From Neobacillus vireti (GTDB taxonomy: Bacteria; Bacillota; Bacilli; Bacillales; Cytobacillaceae), in assembly GCF_001026695.1 (NCBI RefSeq), contig NZ_LDNB01000007.1, positions 189,077 through 251,554 of the forward strand: a DNA stretch of 62,478 nucleotides, in the 5' to 3' direction. This document shows positions 16,812 to 24,688 of this stretch, in pieces. Position 1 is the stretch's first letter, and every line of letters starts with the position of its first letter. The notes under the pieces were generated by a model, which ran no database searches, was not told the DNA's origin, and saw only the letters and a program-made list of their open reading frames with translations. The position numbers and the translations under genes were made by a program.

Positions 16812-18026
16812 TTAATCCTCTTGACCCTTCTTGGACCCTTTTTTGCCTTTATTCTTAATAAGCTCTAGTTCTGGCTTGCTTTTTTGTTTACCAGCCTTAT
16901 CTATTCCAGAGCTCCCACCTATCGGAAACTCAATTATGGATGCTGTTTCAAACGGTGGCATAACGGGTGGTTCCTCCCCGCCAAAAAACAAGCTCTTCAA
17001 CTCGGCTATTTCCGAAGATAATTCGGCTTCCATCTCTAAAACAATCGAAGCAACAGCATTTGAGGCAGCACCGTAAAGCCTTGCCAGCTCCTTTTGCGTT
17101 CTCACTTCTCCCAGCGGTGCAATCGTCGACAGTAAATAATGGACAGCAGCAGCATAAAGATTTGGATTTTGGATGCGCTTTTGCTTTTTCTCACAAAAAT
17201 TAAACCAAAGGATAATCCCAGTATCGACAATCGGAGGCGGTACCTCAGACTCCAGCTTCGCCTTGAAAATATCGGCAACCTCCTTATAAATTGGTTTTGA
17301 CCATTCCATCTCTTCTATTTCCAGCATACCACCAATCATTGGCAGTTCACTTAAGACTTCTAAGAAAAAGTCCTTCAAATATTCCTGTGGTGAATCATAG
17401 TCAGCATCCAAGCTGCTATCTTCAATATAAGAAAAGGCATGCTCAGGCTTTAGGAGCGGTAAATCAAATGGTGATGGGAAGAAGAGATGATTTTGCTCGT
17501 AAGGCACGATCATTCCAATGAAGAATGAACCCTCTTCAATTGTGACAGTGACGCTGCCAACAATGGCATTCAATTGTTCAGAGGTAAAGCCATCCTCAAC
17601 TGTAAGTTGATTGTTGTCGACGCTGATGACCTTACCAGCGATCACTCTCGCATTATTCCATGTTTGGAGAATTTGCCTCAGCTTAGGGCGCTTAATTTTT
17701 CCTGCTTCAGCGGTAATAAATTTCTCAATAATTGTTTCTTCGTCATCCAATTCCTCAAAAAGGGAAAACCAAATGGCATGAATGAGCTCATAGAATTCCC
17801 GTTCCTGTTCCATATCGAAATCAATCATTTCTGATAAATCCTCAAAATCCTCATTAATTTCATTCCCAAAATGAAAGAATGCAAAATGAAGGATTCGCTT
17901 TTGTAGCTCATCCAGCTCACTTTCAATAATCCGGTTGATGGAAATAGCTTTGTTTGCCCCGCAGCATTTCCTATACTTTTCTCCACTTCCGCACGGACAA
18001 GGATCATTCTGGTTTATTTTTTCCAT
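16812..18026 (-). CDS. SEC-C zinc-motif protein of unknown function
   Basis: 404 aa. The N-terminus MEKINQNDPCPCGSGEKYRKCC is a SEC-C zinc motif nearly the same as the C-terminus of SecA in this window. The rest is acidic and mostly helical (residues 30-370), with a final lysine-rich tail (KNKGKKGSKKGQED). No enzymatic motif is seen. SEC-C motifs bind zinc and, in SecA, contact SecB or ribosomes; a chaperone or ribosome-linked role here is only a guess. SD AAAGGAGTGA lies upstream of the ATG. Monocistronic, convergent with the cytochrome operon. Confidence 0.75.
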   Translation of the reverse strand: MEKINQNDPCPCGSGEKYRKCCGANKAISINRIIESELDELQKRILHFAFFHFGNEINEDFEDLSEMIDFDMEQEREFYELIHAIWFSLFEELDDEETIIEKFITAEAGKIKRPKLRQILQTWNNARVIAGKVISVDNNQLTVEDGFTSEQLNAIVGSVTVTIEEGSFFIGMIVPYEQNHLFFPSPFDLPLLKPEHAFSYIEDSSLDADYDSPQEYLKDFFLEVLSELPMIGGMLEIEEMEWSKPIYKEVADIFKAKLESEVPPPIVDTGIILWFNFCEKKQKRIQNPNLYAAAVHYLLSTIAPLGEVRTQKELARLYGAASNAVASIVLEMEAELSSEIAELKSLFFGGEEPPVMPPFETASIIEFPIGGSSGIDKAGKQKSKPELELIKNKGKKGSKKGQED

Positions 18027-18187
18027 CTCACTTCACTCCTTTATTTCAATATGCTTTCAATATGCTATGTATCAAACAGTTGATTTGATAGGTTTATTTC
18101 ATATGTTGAGTCCTTATTTAATAGTACCATTTTTCACATAGCGAATATAAACATACTTTTAAAAAAGTGCCTATTTTTGGTCAACCT

Positions 18188-18217
18188 TTGAATTTTTAAC
18201 TACTATCACGCTATAAT
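18188..18217 (+). promoter_or_regulatory. Promoter of prfB
   Basis: TTGAAT, 18-bp spacer, TATAAT. It lies about 270 bp before prfB; the MITE copy at 18282 now sits in the leader between promoter and gene. Confidence 0.55.
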
Positions 18218-18281
18218 GGAAAAGTAACTGAACAGCGTTATTTAGAATAAACTAGATAACAGGATGTAATTTTTATTTTTT

Positions 18282-18461
18282 GCTGTGTTAAAAGTGAATG
18301 TTGATTTCCGTTCCAGGCGCTTCGCTTTCCGCGGGGCGGGCGGTGAGCCTCCTCGGCGCTACCTGCGGGGTCTCACCTGTCCCGCTGATCCCGCAGGAGT
18401 CTCGCGCCTTCCACTCCAATCAACATTGTGCTTAAAATCAACGATGTTCTTTAACATAGCC
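18282..18461 (-). mobile_element. MITE-like element copy B with 8-bp target duplication
   Basis: A 180-bp copy in reverse orientation to copy A. Ends GCTGTGTTAAAAG and CTTTAACATAGCC. It is flanked by a perfect direct repeat TATTTTTT (18274-18281 and 18462-18469). It shares with copy A an inner segment near one end (AAAATCAACGATGTTC against its A-copy counterpart) that copy C lacks. It lies in the 5' leader of prfB, ending 23 bp before the ATG. Confidence 0.85.
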
Positions 18462-18484
18462 TATTTTTTATAGAGGTGACGAAA

Positions 18485-19586
18485 ATGGAATTAGCAGAAA
18501 TTCGCAATGAATTGGAAAAATCAGCTAAGAAATTAGTGGACTTTAGGGGGTCTCTTTGACCTAGAGAATAAGGAAGCAAGAATTGCCGAGCTTGACGATG
18601 TGATGCTCCAGCCTGATTTTTGGAATGATCAGCAAGCGGCACAAACCGTTATCAGTGAGGCAAATGGCTTAAAGGACCAGGTAAATGAGTTCAATGAATT
18701 AAATGACTCGTTTGAAAACCTGGAATTGACCTATGAGCTTGTCAAGGAAGAAAATGATGAAGAACTTCGGGCGGAGCTGGAAACTGAGCTTCTGCTTTTA
18801 ACCGGCCGTTTAAATCAATTTGAACTGCAGCTTCTCTTAAGTGAGGAGTATGATAAAAATAATGCGATATTGGAGCTCCACCCAGGTGCAGGCGGAACAG
18901 AGTCGCAGGACTGGGGCTCGATGCTCCTCAGGATGTATACACGCTGGGCTGAGAAAAAGGGTTTTAAGGTCGAGACGCTTGATTATCTTCCTGGCGATGA
19001 AGCGGGGATTAAGAGTGTAACGCTTGCCATTAAAGGCCATAATGCCTACGGTTACTTAAAGGCCGAAAAAGGCGTTCACCGTTTGGTAAGGATTTCGCCG
19101 TTTGACTCCTCAGGCCGGCGCCACACTTCGTTTGTATCCTGTGAAGTGATGCCTGAATTGAATGACGATATCCAAATTGATATTCGGACAGAAGATTTAA
19201 AAATAGATACGTACCGCGCGACTGGTGCCGGTGGTCAGCACATCAACACCACTGATTCAGCCATCCGGATTACCCATCTGCCAACTGGTGTGGTTGTTAC
19301 TTGCCAAGCGGAACGTTCGCAAATTAAAAACCGCGAGGCTGCGATGAAAATGCTCAAAGCCAAGCTCTATCAATTGGAAATCGAACGGCAGGAACAAGAG
19401 CTGTTGGAAATTCGCGGTGAGCAAAAGGAAATCGGATGGGGCAGCCAAATTCGTTCTTACGTCTTCCACCCTTATTCAATGGTGAAGGACCACCGGACTA
19501 ATACCGAAAGCGGCAATGTTCAAGGTGTCATGGACGGAGACCTTGATCAATTTATCAATGCGTATTTAAGATCGAGAATTTCATAA
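18485..19586 (+). CDS. prfB: Peptide chain release factor 2, programmed +1 frameshift
   Basis: RF2 reads UGA and UAA stop codons and triggers peptide release. The first 24 codons run from ATG 18485 to CTT at 18554-18556; an in-frame TGA (18557-18559) follows. The ribosome must slip +1 so that reading goes on at GAC 18558, giving 366 aa, the B. subtilis length. The signal is classical: the SD-like AGGGGG stimulator, then TCTCTTTGAC. Downstream the catalytic GGQ loop ([13 protein letters not shown]) is intact. SD GAGGTGA lies before the ATG. The slip gives autoregulation by RF2 level. A terminator follows. Confidence 0.97.
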
Positions 19587-19605
19587 ACATTTAAATAATA
19601 TCTTT

Positions 19606-19646
19606 AAAGCCTTTGCCGACCAGTTTGGCAAAGGCTTTCCTTTTTA
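19606..19646 (+). terminator. Terminator of prfB
   Basis: AAAGCCTTTGCC / GGCAAAGGCTTT followed by CCTTTTT. Confidence 0.88.
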
Positions 19647-19810
19647 AGAACTATCTTCATGAAACCTTCATTAATAGTAAATGCTAATAGTAATTTTAGT
19701 CCTTCATCGCGTCAGTTTACTGTCATTTACAGCAGATTTCTCCCATGCTATACTCTCTTTCGGTAAATAGAAAAAATGATTGTAAAAGGATTTTAGAGGG
19801 GAAAGTTAAT

Positions 19811-20677
19811 ATGAATATTTTAAGCAATCTTACACATACTTATCCAAGACTGAGAATCGTAGCCGATTATCTTTTTATCCTAATAGGATCCGCCATTATT
19901 GCCATGGCGTTTAATGTTTTTTTACTGCCGAACCAGATTGCCTCTGGGGGAGTAAGCGGGATTAGTACGATATTAAAGACAGTACTTGGCTGGGAGCCAG
20001 CCTACGTCCAATGGGCGTTTAACATCCCATTGTTTATTGCCGGGGTTGTTTTACTGGGAAAACAATTTGGAGCTAAGACACTTGCGGGGACGATTTTTCT
20101 ACCATTTGTTGTCTTTTTGACAAAAGGGTTGCAGCCATGGACGCATGACGCTTTGCTTGGTGCTTTATTCGGCGGGATTGGTGTGGGACTTGGGCTCGGG
20201 ATTGTGTTTAGAGGAAAAGCTTCAACTGGCGGGACCGACCTTGCTGCACAAATTATTAATAAATATACTGGTTTTACCCTTGGCAGATGTGTCGTAATGA
20301 TTGATGGATTAATTGTCCTTACCGCCGCCATCGTCTTTGATATTGAAAGGGGATTGTATGCCCTGATTGCCCTTTATGTGACCAGCAAAACCATTGACCT
20401 TATTCAGGTTGGATTCGGGAGATCAAAGATGGCGATGATCATTACGAGTAAACAAGAAGAAGTGCGTACAGGAATTTTGAATAAAATTGACCGTGGTGTG
20501 ACAAAACTATCTGCATATGGTGGTTTTACAGACCATGAGCGGCCTGTCCTCATGTGTGTGGTTGATCAAACGGAGTTCACAAAATTGAAACAATTGGTTA
20601 AAACCCTTGATCCGTCAGCGTTTATCATCGTTATGGACGCAGCGGAAGTGTTAGGGGAAGGTTTCAAACGCGAGTAG
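19811..20677 (+). CDS. YitT-family membrane protein (YvjA position)
   Basis: 288 aa with five to six membrane helices in the N-terminal two thirds (for example YLFILIGSAIIAMAFNVFLL and LGLGIVFRGKASTGGTDL) and a soluble C-terminal DUF2179 domain (about residues 210-288, KMAMIITSK ... AFIIVMDAAEVLGEGF). This is the YitT/DUF161 architecture; transport substrate unknown. B. subtilis has the relative yvjA at the same place between prfB and cccB. ATG 19811 follows SD GAGGGGAAAG; 22 upstream in-frame codons lack an SD. Monocistronic by appearance. Confidence 0.85.
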   Translation: MNILSNLTHTYPRLRIVADYLFILIGSAIIAMAFNVFLLPNQIASGGVSGISTILKTVLGWEPAYVQWAFNIPLFIAGVVLLGKQFGAKTLAGTIFLPFVVFLTKGLQPWTHDALLGALFGGIGVGLGLGIVFRGKASTGGTDLAAQIINKYTGFTLGRCVVMIDGLIVLTAAIVFDIERGLYALIALYVTSKTIDLIQVGFGRSKMAMIITSKQEEVRTGILNKIDRGVTKLSAYGGFTDHERPVLMCVVDQTEFTKLKQLVKTLDPSAFIIVMDAAEVLGEGFKRE

Positions 20678-20680
20678 GAT

Positions 20681-20689
20681 TGGTATAAT
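20681..20689 (+). promoter_or_regulatory. Extended -10 promoter of cccB
   Basis: TGGTATAAT, an extended -10 element 40 bp before cccB; the -35 is weak. Confidence 0.5.
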
Positions 20690-20729
20690 AGTTCTTTGAT
20701 GGTATTATTTTCTGAAGGGGGTAAGGGTA

Positions 20730-21047
20730 ATGAAGAAAAAGCTACTAGGATTTGTATTAGGAACATCCTTAGTTATGGGTCTTGCTGCTTGTGGGGGCGG
20801 CTCTGATACGAACAAGGACACTGCAAGCGGCGGTGAGGCAGCAAAGATTTTTGATCAGAAATGCTCTGGCTGTCATGGCGGCGATTTAAAAGGCGGCATG
20901 GGTCCAAACTTAACAAAAATTGGTTCAACGCTATCTAAAGATGACATTTTGAATACGATTAAAAATGGTAAAGGGGCAATGCCACCAAACGTCATTCAAG
21001 GTGACGACGCTGATAAAGTGGCAGATTGGCTTGCAGCTAAAAAGTAA
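20730..21047 (+). CDS. cccB: Cytochrome c551 lipoprotein
   Basis: 105 aa. A lipoprotein signal ends in the lipobox LAAC (Cys 21), so the mature protein is tethered to the outer face of the membrane. A single heme site CSGCH near residue 48 and a distal methionine in GAMPPN match small Bacillus c551. It carries electrons from the bc complex to cytochrome c oxidase, or to other acceptors. SD AAGGGGG lies before the ATG. It has its own promoter and terminator. It keeps the B. subtilis place next to ftsEX. Confidence 0.93.
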   Translation: MKKKLLGFVLGTSLVMGLAACGGGSDTNKDTASGGEAAKIFDQKCSGCHGGDLKGGMGPNLTKIGSTLSKDDILNTIKNGKGAMPPNVIQGDDADKVADWLAAKK

Positions 21048-21054
21048 AAAAGAC

Positions 21055-21090
21055 AAAAAACGTTCTGTTAATTTTCACAGAACGTTTTTT
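21055..21090. terminator. Terminator of cccB
   Basis: AAAAAACGTTCTGT / ACAGAACGTTTTTT hairpin, symmetrical, so it could stop transcription in both directions. Confidence 0.88.
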
Positions 21091-21179
21091 ATTTTTCAAA
21101 ATTTGATGGATTTTGTCGAATTTTGTATTGTTTGAAAAGAAACTGTAATATTTTTTCCGCCCATTTTAGCGTTTATTGA

Positions 21180-21188
21180 TGTTATAAT
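21180..21188 (+). promoter_or_regulatory. Extended -10 promoter of ftsEX
   Basis: TGTTATAAT at 21180-21188, about 115 bp upstream of ftsE. No good -35. Confidence 0.45.
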
Positions 21189-21303
21189 GGGGCTATGCGA
21201 AATTATGCACATATATTTTGACATTCTGGTCCATTTTGCAAATAAATAAAGATTTTTGTCGAATCCTCGATTCGGGACTATCTTTTAATAAAGGTGATAA
21301 TTA

Positions 21304-21990
21304 ATGATCGAATTGCAAGAGGTATATAAAAAGTATCCAAATGGTGTTACCGCCATTAATGGAATAGACGTCCGAATTAATCAGGGCGAATTTGTTTATG
21401 TTGTCGGCCCAAGTGGTGCCGGGAAGTCAACTTTCATCAAAATGATGTACCGCGAAGAAGTACCCACCACTGGAACGATCACGATGAATGGCGTAAATCT
21501 TGCCAAATTAAAAATGAAAAAGGTTCCGCTTTTTAGAAGAAACCTAGGCGTGGTCTTTCAGGACTTCAAACTGCTGCCGACCTTGACTGTCTATGAAAAT
21601 GTCGCTTTTGCTTTAGAAGTGATTGAAGCACAGCCAAAGTACATTCGAAAACGGGTTATGGAAGTTCTCGAATTAGTAAATTTAAAGCATAAAATAAAAA
21701 TGCTTCCAACAGAGCTATCCGGCGGGGAACAACAGCGTGTTTCCATTGCCCGCTCAATCGTCAACTCACCAAAGGTTGTGATTGCAGACGAACCTACAGG
21801 AAACCTTGACCCAGAGACTTCATGGGAAATCATGAACATCTTTGAAGAGATTAATAACCGGGGCACAACGATAGTAATGGCGACCCATAATAGAGAGATT
21901 GTTAACACATTGAAGCATCGCGTAATTGCCATTGAAAGCGGCAGAATTGTTCGTGATGAGCAAAGAGGTGAATACGGTTATGAAAATTAG
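21304..21990 (+). CDS. ftsE: FtsE, cell division ABC transporter ATPase
   Basis: 228 aa, standard length. Walker A VGPSGAGKST near residue 35, signature LSGGEQQRVSIARS near 141, Walker B VVIADEPTGNLD and the switch histidine in MATHN. With FtsX it forms a mechano-transmitting complex that turns on a peptidoglycan hydrolase outside the membrane rather than moving a substrate. SD AAAGGTGATAA lies before the ATG. It overlaps ftsX by 11 bp. Confidence 0.97.
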   Translation: MIELQEVYKKYPNGVTAINGIDVRINQGEFVYVVGPSGAGKSTFIKMMYREEVPTTGTITMNGVNLAKLKMKKVPLFRRNLGVVFQDFKLLPTLTVYENVAFALEVIEAQPKYIRKRVMEVLELVNLKHKIKMLPTELSGGEQQRVSIARSIVNSPKVVIADEPTGNLDPETSWEIMNIFEEINNRGTTIVMATHNREIVNTLKHRVIAIESGRIVRDEQRGEYGYEN

Positions 21991-22873
21991 AACAGTTGGC
22001 CGTCACGCCCGTGAGAGTTTAAAGAATATTAGCCGGAATGGCTGGATGACATTTGCATCCGTTAGTGCCGTGACCGTAACGCTTATTCTAGTCGGTGTCT
22101 TCTTCGTTATTATGATGAATCTAAATAGAGTGGCCCAAACGATTGAAGATGACGTACAAATTCGTGTTCACATCGATGTTGCTGCTAACGAAAAAGACCA
22201 GCAAACATTAAAAACCGAGCTCGAAAGAATGGCTGAAGTTAAAGCTGTCACCTTTTCCCCGAAAAAGAACGAGCTAGATAATTTAGTGAAAAGTCTTGGC
22301 GAGGATGGGAAGGCCTTTAAGCTTTTTGAACAAGATAATCCGCTCAACGATGTCTTTGTCGTAAAAACGAAAAAGCCAACAGATACGATGCTGGTTGCAA
22401 AAAAAGCTGAAAAGCTGAACTTTGTTTCAAAGGTTAGATATGGACAGGGGAAAGTGGAAAAACTATTTAAGTTTATTAAGGCGAGTCGTAACGTGGGAGT
22501 TGTGTTAATCATTGGCTTGTTCTTTACCGCCATTTTCTTAATCTCCAACACAATTAAAATTACGATTATTGCTAGACGAAGAGAGATCAAAATTATGAGA
22601 TTAGTAGGTGCGACGAATACTTTTATTCGCTGGCCGTTTTTCTTAGAAGGACTATGGCTTGGTATTGTTGGGTCGATACTGCCAATTATATTAATTTCTA
22701 CTGCTTATTATCGTGCTTATGATTATATTGGTCCTAAGCTCGAGGGCACGTTTATCAAAGTGCTGCCATTTACTCCATTTGTTTATCAGGTTTCCGGTAT
22801 TCTGATGTTAATGGGAGCCGTAATCGGTGTATGGGGCAGTGTCATGTCTGTAAGGAAGTTCTTGAAAGTGTAA
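21980..22873 (+). CDS. ftsX: FtsX, cell division ABC transporter permease
   Basis: 297 aa with the FtsX layout: a short cytoplasmic N-terminus, a first helix (WMTFASVSAVTVTLILVGVFF), a large extracellular loop (about residues 45-165) that contacts the hydrolase, and three further helices. ATG 21980 is preceded by AAGAGGTGA; an upstream in-frame ATG would overlap ftsE by 65 bp and has no SD. The M23 hydrolase 113 bp downstream is its probable extracellular target. Confidence 0.96.
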   Translation: MKIRTVGRHARESLKNISRNGWMTFASVSAVTVTLILVGVFFVIMMNLNRVAQTIEDDVQIRVHIDVAANEKDQQTLKTELERMAEVKAVTFSPKKNELDNLVKSLGEDGKAFKLFEQDNPLNDVFVVKTKKPTDTMLVAKKAEKLNFVSKVRYGQGKVEKLFKFIKASRNVGVVLIIGLFFTAIFLISNTIKITIIARRREIKIMRLVGATNTFIRWPFFLEGLWLGIVGSILPIILISTAYYRAYDYIGPKLEGTFIKVLPFTPFVYQVSGILMLMGAVIGVWGSVMSVRKFLKV

Positions 22874-22878
22874 TTATA

Positions 22879-22912
22879 ATCAGGAGGGGCTGTCTGTCCG
22901 GCTCTTCCTGAT
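22879..22912 (+). terminator. Hairpin terminator after ftsX
   Basis: ATCAGGAGGGGC / GGCTCTTCCTGAT followed by TTGTC; weak U-run. Confidence 0.65.
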
Positions 22913-22986
22913 TTGTCAAATATCTTTTGCCACATAGATTATAGAAACAATATACCTATACATAGAGTTGGAGGAAGTAATCGGAT

Positions 22987-24297
22987 ATGAGGAAATCAGT
23001 TATTAAGCTTGCCGTTGTTGCAACGGTAGGGCTGGGGACATCTTTTGGAGCGATTCCAGCTAAAACAGAGGCCGAATCTATCTCCAAACTGAAGGAAGAG
23101 CAAAATAAAATACATGAGCAGCGTTCCGATTTAAATTCGAATATTAATCAAGCAAATGATAAGATTACGAATCTCCAGGGGCAGCAAACAAGCGTTAAGA
23201 GCGAATTGAAACGCCTTGATTTAGCGATTAGTGACGCCACTACTAAGATTGATGAAAAACAAGCAAAAATAGAAGATACAAAAGCTCAAATTGCTGAGCT
23301 TCAGGAAGAAACGAAGGTGCTCAAGGATCGGATTAAGAAGCGGAATGTCCTGCTGAAGGACCGGGCCCGCAGCTATCAGGATACGGGCGGAATGGTCAAT
23401 TACTTGGATGTATTAATGGGGTCAACCAGCTTTAGCGACTTCATTGACCGCGCGAATGCGGTCGCAACCATTATGCAGGCCGACCAGGATATTTTAAAGC
23501 AGCATGAAGCTGACAAAAACGAGCTTGAGGAGAAACAATCTCAAGTGGAGAAAGACCTTGCCAGCTTAAAAAAGATGCTCGCAGACTTGGAAACTATGAA
23601 TAAACAATTGACTGCCCAAAAGGCTGAAAAGGATAAACTATTAGGAAGTTTAGAAAGTCAAGAGCATGAAGCCCACGAAGGAATGCTGGATTTAAAGGAG
23701 CAGGAGGAAATTCTTGCGGCTCAAGAGATTTCGATTCAAAAAACAATTAAACAAGAGCAAGAACGCCAAGCTAGAGAGGCAGCAGCCGCGGCGGCAGCTG
23801 CAGCGGCTAAGAAAAAGGCAGCAGCCAGCAGTAACAGCGGCAGCAGCAGTAATAGCAGCAGTAATAGCAGTAGTTCCTCTGCGGCAGCACCACAGGTTTC
23901 AAGCGGCAGCTTTACAAGACCAGCTCCAGGTGTAGTTACTTCAGGATATGGCGGACGATGGGGATCTTTCCACTGGGGTGTTGATATTGCCCAAAGCGGC
24001 AACAATGTACCAATTGTTGCTGCGGCAGATGGTGTTGTCTCTGTTGCCCATTATTCAAGCAGTTATGGAAACGTAGTATATATATCCCATTCGATTAATG
24101 GTCAGGTTTATACTACTGTTTATGCACATATGTCAGGTTATCAAGTATCACCAGGACAAACTGTCTCAAAAGGTCAACGAATCGGCACCATGGGGAATAC
24201 CGGTGATTCCCATGGCCAACATTTACATTTTGAACTTTACAAAGGACCATGGGCCTATCATTCAGCGATTAATCCAATCGGCATTGTTCCAATTTAA
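22987..24297 (+). CDS. M23 (LytM) murein hydrolase with coiled-coil regulatory domain
   Basis: 436 aa. A signal peptide (about residues 1-29) precedes a long coiled coil (about 30-265), an alanine-rich turn and a serine/asparagine linker, then an M23 endopeptidase (about 315-436). Zinc ligands are visible: HWGVD and HGQHLHFELY. The coiled-coil part resembles CwlO, but the catalytic domain is M23, not NlpC/P60, so it is closer to EnvC-type partners of FtsEX. I infer that FtsX unlocks it to cut peptide cross-links during elongation or division. SD GGAGG lies upstream of the ATG. Confidence 0.9.
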   Translation: MRKSVIKLAVVATVGLGTSFGAIPAKTEAESISKLKEEQNKIHEQRSDLNSNINQANDKITNLQGQQTSVKSELKRLDLAISDATTKIDEKQAKIEDTKAQIAELQEETKVLKDRIKKRNVLLKDRARSYQDTGGMVNYLDVLMGSTSFSDFIDRANAVATIMQADQDILKQHEADKNELEEKQSQVEKDLASLKKMLADLETMNKQLTAQKAEKDKLLGSLESQEHEAHEGMLDLKEQEEILAAQEISIQKTIKQEQERQAREAAAAAAAAAAKKKAAASSNSGSSSNSSSNSSSSSAAAPQVSSGSFTRPAPGVVTSGYGGRWGSFHWGVDIAQSGNNVPIVAAADGVVSVAHYSSSYGNVVYISHSINGQVYTTVYAHMSGYQVSPGQTVSKGQRIGTMGNTGDSHGQHLHFELYKGPWAYHSAINPIGIVPI

Positions 24298-24308
24298 TAA
24301 TCAAATTA

Positions 24309-24337
24309 AGGAAGAGGCATAGCTTCTTCTTTTTTTG
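24309..24337 (+). terminator. Terminator of the M23 hydrolase gene
   Basis: GAAGAGGC / GCTTCTTC then TTTTTTTG. Confidence 0.7.
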
Positions 24338-24360
24338 TCTAAATTCTAATGTTGAACTTT

Positions 24361-24582
24361 GAGAATTGTCCAGCTCCAGCTCCAGCGCCCAGCGGGTAGT
24401 GGACTTCGCTCTTCTCCCTACGATAAGTCAAGCACGGATGCGCTCCGCTCTCCGTGTTTCCTTTATCTCAGTCGAAGCGCTCCACAAGGAAAGCTTCGGC
24501 AGCATAAGCTTCGCACGAAGAAAAAGCGTTAGCTTTTTCGAGGAGTCCATACGCCGCTAAACGGGCGCTTCTGCTTTTTTAT
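24361..24582. repeat. GC-rich dispersed repeat of the CCAGCTCCAGCGC family
   Basis: About 220 bp between the M23 gene and ctpB. It opens GAGAATTGTCCAGCTCCAGC and closes CGGGCGCTTCTGC with a T-run; several inner segments are self-complementary (GAAAAAGCG / AGCTTTTTC; AGCTTCG / CGAAGC). The opening matches, inverted, the hairpin at 16692. No reading frame seems real. Confidence 0.55.
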
Positions 24583-24688
24583 TCATAACTCGTCCATTCC
24601 TCACATATAAGTTAATAAACAGGCAGGAATTCGGTGCCTAATTATTAAAATAGATAATACAGGCATTTTTATCTTGAGGAGGATTCTA

